Source: Vanilla planifolia
Lineage: Eukaryota; Streptophyta; Magnoliopsida; Asparagales; Orchidaceae
Length of the DNA: 64,000 nucleotides
Direction: 5' to 3'
Assembly: GCA_023846275.1 (NCBI GenBank)
Contig: CM043875.1
Location: 8,737,958 to 8,801,957 of the forward strand
The notes under the pieces: generated by a model
Told to the model about the DNA's origin: nothing
The model's database searches: none
What the model saw: only the letters and a program-made list of their open reading frames with translations
Position numbers and translations under genes: made by a program
Shown: positions 26,620-39,569 of the stretch, piece by piece
How positions within the stretch are numbered: the first letter of the stretch is position 1
How the letters are laid out: every line of letters starts with the position of its first letter

Positions 26620-27600
26620 TTTGTATGGCTCTTTTCTCATGAAAAGAGTTGTCTACTGATGCCTTTCGTGCATTGCTGTTGTGGTCCGTGTTCAAGAAAA
26701 CGGTCCCTTGCTAACTCGGGATGTGATTTCGGTTAATTCATTCTTTTGATCAACCCAAGACTTGTTCCTGTGAGGCCAAAAGGGCCCTGCTTGGGATCAA
26801 TCATTTTCAATTTATCTGGACCGTTGTATCTTTAATCAGTAACTGTTGTATTCTTTAATTCTTCACTGATTCATGTTTGCGAGTTCTACTTTTGCTTTGT
26901 TTTAATTTTCTTTGTCATTCCTCCTGATCGGAGAATTGGTAATAAGGTGAAATCTGTTAGGCAAATCACAGCAATGAAACATTACTTTTAATTTTTAGAG
27001 AAAAAGATTGTTTTCAAGTGAAGCTTTGGAGCAATAATAGAAACAAAATGTGATCTACAGTTGCCCAAGATATGATTTCAAGAATAGTTATATTTCATTG
27101 CTTTGCCTTCTTTTAAATAAAAATAATTTATGAAAGTTATTATTAAATTTGCTATACTTTTGATGTAAAAAAATAATTTTGCTATTGAAATGACTAATTA
27201 GTATATATTTAAATCTTTGAAGTTGTTTTGGTAAATCATGGAATATATGTTAGAAGAGTCTCATATCCATCCTACCATGTATTAGTCATAATCCCCACTA
27301 ATTTTTCCAGTACCATTGTGGTTTGTTTTCTTTCCTGCACAGTTCATTTACCAATTTCAACAAGTCTAAATTCTTGTAATCAATTTTAAGTATTAAATGC
27401 ATATGGAGTAACAAAAGATATAATTTGTATTTTTTTTAAATTTAAAATTTTTAATATTCATTGATAGTTAAGTACTTCCAAATTTCACCTCTGCCATGTG
27501 AGGAGTTTTACTTATCCAAATAATCGTTATCATCTCCACATGCTACCCATTACAATCAGTTGCCAAACTCGGCCAACTGCCAATAAATGGACAGTTCTTT
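26620..27600. other. Intergenic spacer between TRP and RBL
   Basis: About 1 kb of AT-rich DNA with no gene signal. The right part must hold the RBL promoter. No clear TATA box was identified, and composition becomes C/T-rich from about 27.6 kb, as in plant leaders. Confidence 0.5.
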
Positions 27601-27791
27601 TCCGGTAGACGGTTGATGCTCCGCCCTTTTTCGGAGTTCGAAATCTGTCACATTCTAACAAAAGTAATTTGTTCTCCGTCTCTCAACCAATACCCCGCTT
27701 TCCACTTCTCTCTCAATCTTGCAATGTTTCACGACCTTTCTGTTTCTCTTACCTTCCCTCCAAAACCTCTCAAAATCTCCTCCCATTCGAG

Positions 27792-27842
27792 ATGGCGTCG
27801 TCGTCGTGTCACGTCATCAGCCACAGCCCAAAAGCTCATTAG
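27792..27842 (+). promoter_or_regulatory. Upstream ORF in the RBL leader (16 codons)
   Basis: 'gagatggcg' is close to the ideal plant initiation context. It opens a 16-residue frame (start MASSSCHV) that ends in TAG at 27,840-27,842, 18 bases before the RBL start codon. The main ATG at 27,861 is in a G-rich context ('gggatggga'). If the transcript begins upstream of 27,792, ribosomes would meet this frame first, so it could limit RBL translation. The leader's 5' end is not known. Confidence 0.55.
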
Positions 27843-27860
27843 GGCTTCTTTGTGGCGGGG

Positions 27861-30800
27861 ATGGGAGGGCAGGAGACATCGAATGTTGAAATCGCCGTCG
27901 ATTCACAAATGCAGGAGAAGTCCGACCATTCACTTGGGCCGCAACCGCCGTCCAATGATATGGAACGTGATTATCGCCCGTTCCCGAAATGGTTTCCATG
28001 GCTGGTGCCGGCTTTCTTCGTTGCCAACATCAGTGTGTTTGCGGTCACGATGTACGTGAATAATTGCCCCAAGAAATCCAGCTTCTGTGTGTTCCGGTTT
28101 CTCGGGAGATTCTCTTTCGAGTCTCTAAAGACGAATCCCCTGCTTGGCCCTTCGGTTAGCACGTCAGTCTTCCTTGATTGCCCTTCTTAACTCTTTGACC
28201 CTTCGATTGTCTTGTAAAGATTGTATTCTGCGATCGATTTTCCAGGCCTATTAGCAAGTTTAAGCAAACGCTGTTGTGCGTTACATGAATCTGCATGGTG
28301 GAGCAGGTGATCTAACATTTTCTCTATACTTATCACAGGCTTAATAAGATGGGGGCTATGTTGGTGTCCCAAGTAGTTGATGAACGACAGTATTGGCGCT
28401 TGATCACCTGCTCTTGGCTGCACGCTGGACTTATCCATGTGCTTTCTAATATGTTAAGCCTTCTATTCATTGGAATACGACTCGAGCAGGAATTTGGCTT
28501 TCGTAAGTTTCAAGCCATCTCAAGGCTTGCAAGTTGGACATTTTTATGCAGGAGTGCGACATGAACGCAATTTTGAATACATATTTATGGTTTTCTTGAG
28601 GGCTTCCATCAAAAGCATAATTATATATTGTTTGCTAGTGTTTTGGCTTGTACATGTTGCCTGGCGGAGGCTTAGTACTTCAAATTTCAAACCTTTTCGA
28701 CAAGATTTTATGAATTAGATAGAATTGTTACACAGTCCGGGAGAGCTGCAGCAATTTGTTTGAGGGTTAGATTATACATATTAATGTGTTTGTGGTATGT
28801 CCTGCCTTTTTATTTTTTATTAGCATACATGTTATGTTTTCAATGGCACTCTTCAGCTAACATCATTGAGGGTATTTATAGATTGGAATAGTGTGGTCTT
28901 CGGTATTGCAAGGGAATGGTGGTATTTCTCTTAGGTTTTTGCAACTTGGAAACCATATATTTAAGCAGTCATAGAAATTGGCCTTCCGGAAATTCCCTTC
29001 TTCTTTTCTGGGTGCATGTAATCACGTTGTAGTTGTCATTTCCTTTTACATATAGGATGGACAAGTGACAAGGATAACAGAAATAACTTCATCCCTTCAT
29101 GTTGATGCACACGGTTATGCTAAATTCATGCTCTTCTCTAGCTGTGCTTGAAATGCATTGCTTTTGAGAGCATGATATTTGTAATGTGTTAGAAGCTTTA
29201 TACAGCTTCCATTGATTATTTGAGACTAGGAAGAGGTTATTGGATCAGCATATAAAAACAATATGTAATCTTGAGTGTTGATACTTTTACTGGATTTTCT
29301 ACTATATTTTTAGCTATAATAATCTGCCAGGTATCTTAATTTAGCATTCAAAAGTGCATTATCTTGTGTGCAAGAAGCAGCCAAATTCATTGCCTTCTAC
29401 ATATTGCTCATTTTTTTGAAACAGTATTGTTGGTTTTGCCTTAAAAACTCTTTTATTATGCCCTTGTGACTTCAATTTTGCTTTCTTTCTTAAAGTTAAC
29501 TATTGTAATGTTTGCCTCTTCTATGAGTTTAAGGAATTAGCCATCTTTATGATAGAATTATTTTACTTTTGTACACTTGTAGCAGCTGTTAAGATTTCCA
29601 TGCAAAGCCTTAATTCAAGCTCTTAAGCTGGGTTTTGGTGGGAGCTTTAAATATGAAAACGTTTCCCTTTTTATAGTTAGAATCGGACTGCTGTACATCA
29701 TCTCTGGTTTTGGTGGGAGCTTAATGTCTGCCTTATTTATCAAATCAAGCATCTCAGTTGGTGCTTCTGGTGCACTTTTTGGATTACTAGGGAGCATGCT
29801 TTCAGAACTTGTGACCAATTGGACAATTTACTCAAATAAGGTATCTAAAGTGAAATTTAACCTATATTTCTTTTTACCATTTATTTATCTAATTACTTTT
29901 TGTGAATTTCAGTTTGCATCATTGTTAACTCTTCTCGTCGTCATTGCGATTAATTTAGCTCTTGGAATCCTTCCACATGTGGACAACTTTGCTCATATTG
30001 GTGGATTTATATCAGGAGTTCTTCTTGGATTTTTGTTTTTGATCCGTCCTCAGTTTCGATGGCTTACTCAATATGATGCTTCTTCACAACATGAAAGCAC
30101 TTCAATTATGCCCAAGCACAAGACATATCAGTATGTGTTGTGTATAATCTCAGGCGCTTTATTAATTGTTGGGTAAGCTGCTATACTTTTGCTCGTCTAT
30201 GTTCATGTTCATCTATGCACTCTTGAATTAACTTTTAAGGTGTAATATAATTAAGCCTAAGTGTTATCAATGCAAAATTGTCGAATTTAATCGAATGACT
30301 ACTTCTAAATGGTAAAATTATTGTTGGTGTCGTGAAGCCTTGGTTAGGTTATAGACAAACTACTCAAGATTATTATAGTAAACAACCTTATAATTTTTTA
30401 GCCATTAATACGCTACTCGCATCCCAAACAGAATAGAAAACATGCTTTGAGCATGCCCACTTTAACAAACAAAATACATAAGAAGAACAACTTAAGAAAA
30501 GTTGCACAAGATTTATGTAGAAATCTTAAATATGGGGAAAAGTAATAACTACGCTTCAGGGACATCTTCATTAGAACTTTAAAATGGATTAAAAGATTTC
30601 GCTCCAACTTTTCTCTCATAATCGTAGTGGCAATACTCTTAAAGATAGTTTACGATAGTTTCAATGAGAAAAGATGAAGACACTCTTTGTGTTTCATAAA
30701 AAGCACAATTTTTATTATTGGTTCTCCAAACAATTGTAATCTTTTTTATATGGTCTTCCCTTTATTGGCATATTTCTACATAAGGTTATTTATCACTAAT

Positions 30801-33800
30801 AAGTTATAGTTGCTAATATTGCATGAGCAGTGACAAGCTGCTTGCTCATCACTTTTTGAAAGTCACGTTAGTCATTTGTCATCTAGTTATGCCATTTGTT
30901 ATTCAAGTCTATAATTGATGTTGCACTTACAATTGTAGACTTTATGATCACGCCTTTACATCTTTGATGCTACATTTTGACCATGTTTAATAATGGAACA
31001 CCCAATGCACTTATGATATGTGCTTTCATAATATGGCCTAAGACTTGGCATATGGACAAAAGCAAACTTGTTTTGTTTAAACATGTCCACCTATAGCACA
31101 ATTACTTACCTTTAAGAACAGGATAATAAAGTTGCATGTATTGATCCATCAGGATTGCTTGGAATGGATTGGGTTATTAGAGGTTAGGTGTTTTTTCTAA
31201 TCTAGTAGGCTATAGAGTTAGGTTAGCCAAATCTAGTTCAAAATCTAAAGGTCTCAAAAGTTAGTCTTTGTTAAAATTAAGTTAAATAAAATAATTTATG
31301 TTTGACTCATGATGTGTTTGAATAGGTTTTTGAGAAAGTATAGCTTGGTTTATATTTTCATCAAAGTTATGCGTGTAATTTTCTAAGAGAATTTGAGAAC
31401 ATAAATTTATGAATGAAATCATATATATTGAAAAGTCTTTAATTATTCTCTTCTTTTTTTACGAATTTCAAGATTATAGATTTTAGATTTTATATGGCTA
31501 TTCAATTCAATCTTTTTTTTGTATAAACTAAAGTTCAAAATGCCAACTTGTCAATGCAATGAGGAACTCCTTTGGGTTCAAACATGGCATATTTTATTGA
31601 TAGTACTTAAAATGACAGTTTTTTTCAGTTGCCTTTATTTTGCCTTCAAGCCAGTTATGTTTCATTCTCCCCTGGGTTAGCTTTTATAGCATCTAAATAT
31701 CCTTCATTGTTGCAAAATTTCAAGAACAACCATTTCAAAATTTCAAATCATATGCATTGGCATGTTAATTAAAAAGCTAATTGGAGAGGCAAACTAGTCA
31801 TACAAATAAAATATCTTTAATATAATATAAGAACATTACATTTTTTATTGGATAACTTACATTGCTTTATTGGAGACCTAATGGTCACTAAAGCATTTTA
31901 GGAGATAACAAATTTGGTACTTGCTCTAGATGAGAAAGCTTGAAAATACATACTAAACACGTCGTATGGTGCAAATTTGACAATTTAAGGATTGACTTTG
32001 TATAGAAAATAAGAAAAGGATGTTACAAAGGATTGGAAAACTTTAAATAGTGACTTGCCACTCTAAATCATATTAAAGTTGATTGTAGTTATTAGGTAAG
32101 TGACTTCCTTTTGCACTTAAAAATTACCTTGATTTTTATGAAACACTTCAAAATCTCTTAAATATAAGGCAAGAATTAGTTAATGTTAAGGGATGAAGAC
32201 CAAATGGGGATCAAATTTAGGCCCAATATAATATTAAATGAACACATATTAATTGAAAATCTTAAGCTTACAAACATTATGTTAAACTTAATTGTAAATT
32301 AAAGATTTAACATTATGTCAAATTTCTAATGTAAAATTAGTTTGAAACTTATCTATATTCAAAATATCTCTCTAAATAAGAGTCTCATTTATATTGTTTA
32401 TTGCTCTTTACTTTTCTTATAAAATTGCCTAACAAATTAAATCAATTAGCATGTTAAACATTAGAGATATCATAGCATAATAGTTGTGGAAAATTTGTAA
32501 ACTTTGCATCATTGGTGGTTCACTTTTGGAAGTCATCTTATGATTATTTGAACCAAGCTTAAGTGATTCAATGGAAGTTTTTTGACATGATCAATTATCT
32601 TGCATGCCAAAAGCCACTCAATTATGTTGAGAGTATTCATAAGAGTCAAATCAAAGTTATTAAACCTCATACAACTATGTTAGAGGGGTTCCATTAACCC
32701 ATGTAATTTAACAAACTATAAACAAACTTGACTTTAAACAAATATAACTTTAATATCAAATAATAAAAGAAGGAAATCAAGTAGGGGGTCAAATTAGGCC
32801 CAATACATTATTAGACACCATCAATCATAAAGCTTGGCCTTTAGTAATTAGTTGTGTAGCATGATTTCAACACTATGTCGAACTTCATACATATGATTAA
32901 TCCTATCAAAAAAAACCCAATCATTATTTATTCTATTCCTTTCAACAAATGGAATAAAACTTGGACGAAACAAGTTGGCACAAGTTTTCTTTCCTTAATG
33001 GTGTATTAAAGTATTCATGAATATTTATTAATGCTCTTTTGGAATCTTTTTGTATCATTACTATTAGGATTTAGTCCCATAAGATTGATTAGAGAAAATA
33101 AAATCGATAATAATAGTAATGAAAAACTAGAGAAAAAAGATAGAGATACTAAATTTACATTGTTTAACTTAGGTTAGGCCTATGTTCGTAGAAGAATGGG
33201 AAAGATTTACTATTGCCAATGCTATACATATAAAATATAAATTCAAACAATAATAAGCACACTCACTCAAAATATGTCTAATATTTCAAGCACAAAACAA
33301 TATTAACTCACTCACAAAACAGGACATGATTTCTTAATTTTCACAAAAGAAAGAAACCAAAGAGAGTAACATCACTTTTCCTTTAAAGGAATCCCTTTCC
33401 TCTCACTCTTGCTACTCATCACTTTCATGACATCATAGTATTTATAGTTTGTAAATGGCACAAATTTAATATAATAAATCTTAAAGTTATAATTATATTT
33501 ATACTTAATTTATTATAACCATAATTTTATTCAACCGTGATTGTATAGTTTCATACTTAATATGTGATAAATATTTTCTTTTAAAAGTGGATAAAGTTAG
33601 GCTCTATGATTGAATTTGTGAAATGGTCATAAGTGAGCATAATTTGATTTGAATTCACATTATTTGCGAGTCTTTCACTCATAAAGATAGATTATAAATA
33701 TAAGGATTAAGAGAACCATTATAACTATATTATGTTAAGTATTTTGTCATCAAACTTTTCCTAATTTTGTACAAATTTAATTTGTTAGGAGTAAAATTCA

Positions 33801-36800
33801 GTTAGTGTGATTTTGAATGTGCCTTAAAAAGGGCAAGCTTGAAGCCTAAAGGGAAGGATATTTACCTAAGTTATTTTAGTACATTTTATAATATTTTGAA
33901 ACTTATTTCTCTTTTTTTTTGAGATTTTTTTCTTCTTGTCTTCAATATTAGCTTTAAGAACTATAGAGTTTTTCTAGTTTTTTTTTTCTTTTCTTTCTTT
34001 ATTTTAAGTTGTCTTATTTTCACCTCACCACATATAACCTTGTCTTACCCATCATCTCAAATAACTTTTAATCCGTTCCTACCACCCTCTTAGTGTTTCT
34101 CCTCTATAAAAAGGTTTTTTCTCTAATATGTACTAGTTTAAGGTAGTTAATTTTTATATAGATGTGGTTTGAATTTGATATTTACTTGATACTGCTTTTG
34201 TGAACTACATTTCTATAGATTCCACTTTATATGTATGTATCATTTATGGTTAGTTTGAGTCACCATCTACATTTGGTTTGATCCATTCTTTTAAGAGTTT
34301 GATTCTTAGTTTCGATAAATTTTTTAACTTGTCAAAAGTTCAATGAATCATATTTCATACAGTTTAGCTTTCTTTGTGCTCTTAATAATTTGATTCGTTA
34401 ACATGATGCAAACAAATGTCATCTTCTTAAGTTGAGCTTTAAAACTTATTTCATATATGATATTTAATTAACTTCATGACATATTGTTTAACATTAACTT
34501 TGGTATCAAACTATAGAGATTAAGATTTGTATTAAGTGTTATAAATGCTAGAGTGAATATTCATATAAGTGGGGGGAGAGGTAAACTATGAAAATCTCAA
34601 AGTTAATCATTACAAGTAAAATAAAGATTTCTTGTAGACTTTCTTTATTACTCTTATAAACTTCTTTTAAAAACTCTTATTAATTTTGAAAATAATTATA
34701 TGAGGATTACAATAAAGGAAAGTACGTATCAACTTTTAGGTGTTTAATTCTAAAATTGGGTCTACGTCTATAACCAACTAAAAAACTAGACAAAAACACT
34801 TAAATAGTTTTTGCAAAAATATGTAGGCAAAACCTCACAGGCTAAAAGACCTTACAAACATAGGGTTGAAAGACCTTACAAGGATCATGCCCAAAGAATC
34901 TTAAAAAACTTGACTTAAAAGAACTTATAAAAGTAAGTCAAAAGATCTTACAAATCATTGGCCAAATGGCACTACAATATAAACTAAAAAACCAATATGA
35001 GATCAAAGAGAATGTTTTAACAATTGAAAAAAGATACAATTCTATAAAGCTCAAAATATACAAAGTCCTATAACCTATAAGGTACATTAAGTCAAAGTAA
35101 AATAAATTTAGAAGTATGCAACTTAGCTCAATGCAATAGATTGAAGGATGCAAAAGGTAGAGTTTATTCATTATTAGTGCATCCTTACTCTAGTCTTAGT
35201 CAAATATTGAAGATATTTATTTAAAAGTTCTTCTTAAAGATATGCAATTTATCATTATCTTTTTCTTGTTGTTTAGAGGATATTTATAAAGGTTGGAGAT
35301 GGTTTCTAAAGGTTCTAATTACTCTTAATAACTCTTTAACTATTATAATCAAACTTCTTAAAAAGTTGGTCAAATTAGCCATTATTTATAGAAAATAAAC
35401 TAACAAGGTCATATGATCCAAGGATCATATCGTATGATCTAGTCATTTTTGTACTAATCATATTGTACAATCTAATATTGCATAATCCTTATCAGTTTGT
35501 AATAATCATATTGTACGAGTTAGGCATAGTATTGTACAACTTAAGCATAGTATTGTAAAATCTTTATCAGTTTGTAATAATTTACTATACAACTTAGGCA
35601 TAGTATTGTATGATCTCACAATTTATACTAATCATACTAATGTATTGAATATTGACACACCATACAAAATTCTTAGGTTTGCTTATGTTTAGTTAGATGA
35701 CTTAATAAAATGTACAATCTAGCTATAATACTATATGATCTTTGTCAATTTTGCATATTTTCAAAGTTTTTCATTCTAATTATTTTGATCATGTTGTGTG
35801 GATGTAATATGTTATTTTTATATTTTGATAAGACGATTTTTAAAGATAGAAAATTTTGTTCAAATGCATTCTTTAAGCTAGATGAGTAGAGTGATATAAA
35901 AGCCTTTAGCATATTCACTCAAAACTTCATCATAGTCTTAGTGTCTCAACTATATTATTGTAGGTTTTAAAAACCAAAAAAAAAGAGACTTCACAAATCT
36001 TTCCTCATTTGCATAAACTTTATATTTGGTGGTAGTTACATTTTCATAAACATTGTCACTTAAGCCTTTGAATCAATATCAAGTTTTTCTAAGTAAATTT
36101 ATTAATTTATTTTTGAGATGTATGATCTAAAATAGTTTTTAAAAAAATATTAGTAAAAGAATTAAATAGTTTTATTATCATCATATAAATCACATATGAA
36201 TTAAGGGTTTAAAAATCATCTTCTTTTGATGATGACAAGATCATTAAAGAAATAGTGAAATGAAAAGTTATGAAAAATATATAATCATGCAAATGTAAAC
36301 CCTTAGTATATGTAATTAAAATGATATTGAATGAGCCATAAGAAAACATCAAATTTTCATTTCTTACTTCTTTCTCCCCCTTTTTGTTTTGTATCAAAAG
36401 AAAGAAAAATAAAGTTTTATTATTCTACTTATTAAAATGTTATAAACATGAAGGATTATGGGTACTCTTTTTTTGAAAAATACCACTTCTAACATTATGA
36501 ACAAAGAATTACAAGTATACGTAAATAAATACCACCTGTTAATAACAAGCATATTGCATAAAAGTAGAACTTATTTGTAAAACCATGGGAAACATCTCTT
36601 TCTTTCTCCCTTATCTTAATGCATATGGTATTTAATAATAAAAATTAAACCTAAAACATGTAAGTATGATAGCTCAGAATTTATTCAAATTCAATGTTTG
36701 ATAAATCGTAATGAATAATATTTAGAACTTGAAAATTAAGTTGAACTTGATGCTTTTTTAGTAAAAATTTATTTATAATTTTTTTAGTAATCTTATTGCT

Positions 36801-39518
36801 AATTTTTTAAAAAAGGAACTTAAAATCATTCATAACAATATATTATAATTTAGTATCAATTAATTTAATAAAAACATGTATTTGGTTTTACCAAAAAGAA
36901 TTATATCTTTCTTAAAACAAGGGAGGAGAAAGAGTAGAGGTCCTCTCACCCAAAGAAACATGTGTTTAGGGACGAATGAACACTATTAAAAGGAAGGTGA
37001 ATTATGATATTTATATAGTGTCAAGCAATCACTTTCTTTAACAAGTCTTTGAAATTTTTTCAAGACAAACCATTGTAGAAAAATAAAACTAAGAGAAACA
37101 CAAATAAAAATAAGAAAAAATATACATAAGATTTTTAGGTGATTAAACTTGACTTGTGCTAACATCTATCCCCTATTAACTTGATTGGGCTTCTACAAAC
37201 CATTTTTTCATTGTAGTAAGGTAAAACAAATACAATAGTGGTGCTCATATGAGACACCAAATCAATATAATTATTTTAGTTGATATAAAAAAATATAACT
37301 CTTACAAATCAACATATATGCAAAACCTATAGCTTTAATCTTTTAGGGATAAATGTGATACCAAACTAAATGAAAGTAAGATATTACCAATATGAATCAA
37401 ATGAGAAGAAATGCAATAGAGTAAGAAATGTATTATAATAACCAACCAAATGTTTCAAGTGAAGTCTAGGGAGTTTGGTCTTTGTGTTATTTTCTTAAAC
37501 CTTTGATTTGGAACTTTATAACACTTGTATCCTCTCTTTAAATCAATCTCAATACATATTAATTTCTATCTCAAAGTTGATTATGTATTATCTAATGATA
37601 TAATTAGCACCTATTGAGTAATAAAGACTTATCATATAAGTTTGAGAAAATGTTTTTGTACTCTATAATGTCAATTTACAATGCAATGCTTCTGTTCTTA
37701 TATATATTGTACTAGATGAACACTAATATTGCACTATTACAATATAGTTTAGTTACATAGTTTTAAAGGTTGTACATATTTATTAGCAAGTTGCCACCAT
37801 ATCATATATGTTTTCACTGAGAATTGAGATCTCAAGAAAATGTTGTACATTGTGATGGTTATGATTATGTATTTATTAATTTTATTAAACTTAAAGAGAT
37901 GGTTATGTACCAGACTCAAGTATTATAAAGAAATATAATAAATAAGTGTGATATATTGATTTTTGTTATGTGATAATATAGAAATTCCAAAATTTAGTCA
38001 TATTAGATAATTATCATACTCATACAATAGAACATTATAGTTGTACAACGACAATATAACTATTTTTGTTTTAAGTCTTTTGACTAATAATGAATTGTAC
38101 AAGATTGATATGTAGGTTGTTCTTATACATTGAAGGATATAAATTATATCAATTCATTTATTCATACAATACCAATATCATATTCGCACAACACAATAAT
38201 GCATTATTATTCCAAGACATTAACATTACCTTTAAGTTGGATTGAAACATATAGTTATCATATCATTTTTTGTATTATATAGTATGTAAAATTTTGTAAT
38301 TGTTTAAAGACTATAAAGTGAATGACTAAGCTAATAGTCATAAGATAGTTGTATCGATATGAAATAGTAATTATACATGACTGATCACTCATAAGCTTGC
38401 ATAAATTACATACTTGAGGGAAAATAAATTATGTACTCATATTAAGGAAGTTTTGTACTCAGGTAATGTTGTTGAAACTCAACTCTTAAAGAATGGATGA
38501 CACATGTCTAATGTTGATAGCTTGTATAATTCTATTCATGCTTCTAATCATTTATCCAAATGAAAGTCACATCTATGTGATGAAGCTATCATACCTAAAT
38601 GATTCAAAGTTAAAGGATATAGCTTGTTTTAATCCTAATTTCATTATCTTAATATTTAAATTGATTATAAAACATGCATGCAATGATATTATCATTTAAA
38701 TATTATAATTCTAGAGAATTTTATGATAAAAAAATTGTTTTAGTAATACATGCATGAAATGAGTTCATTATTTTTTAGTGTCACTTTTGTAAGGGATGAA
38801 GGCTTCACATTCTAACCTAGGTAATATATGATAATGTATGTCTTCATGTGGATTAGTCATATGACAGAGAGCTTGTCTTCATAACTTCATGATTTGCAAG
38901 TTGAGTCATTTTTAAGCAAAGATCTCTAATCTTCTTCAGATTCAAAATATTAGATACTTATCCCAATCAATATTAGCTACATTCATGATTTAAAACTGTA
39001 TGTACACAAAAACTTGAGTACTCATTGGTCAATAAGAGCTTGGTTTTGTGATTAATATCTTTAAGGTATAACAACATGCTTATCAATAATTGTATGAGAC
39101 ACCAAATTGATTTTTTTCTAGGATAGTTAATTACTAAAGACAATTATGCTTTGATATCACTTGTAAGAAATGTGAGAGCATCATGTTTATATAAGGGGGG
39201 AGGGGTGAATTATAAAATCTCAAACTTAATCATCATAAGTAAAACAACAAGTCTTTTAGATTTTATTAATTATTATCATAAATTTATTTTAAAATAATTA
39301 TTAAGTTTGAAAATAATTGTGGAGAGTACAACAAAAGAAAGTATATAATCATTTTTTAGGTAATTTGATCTAAAATTGAATCTATATTTATCACTAATCA
39401 AAAGGCTAGGAAAAAATATTGAAAACTATTTTACAAATATGGGTAGGTAAAACCTTACATTAGGCCAAATGATGCCACAAACAATGGGCAAAAGGATTCT
39501 ATAAGTACTAAGGAAAAA

Positions 39519-39569
<51 letters not shown>

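Noticed and set aside
27613-28059. 148-residue open frame overlapping RBL exon 1 in another frame
   Set aside because: Arg/Ser-rich translation without known domain. The overlapping frame with MGGQ start matches the rhomboid N terminus and splices in phase.
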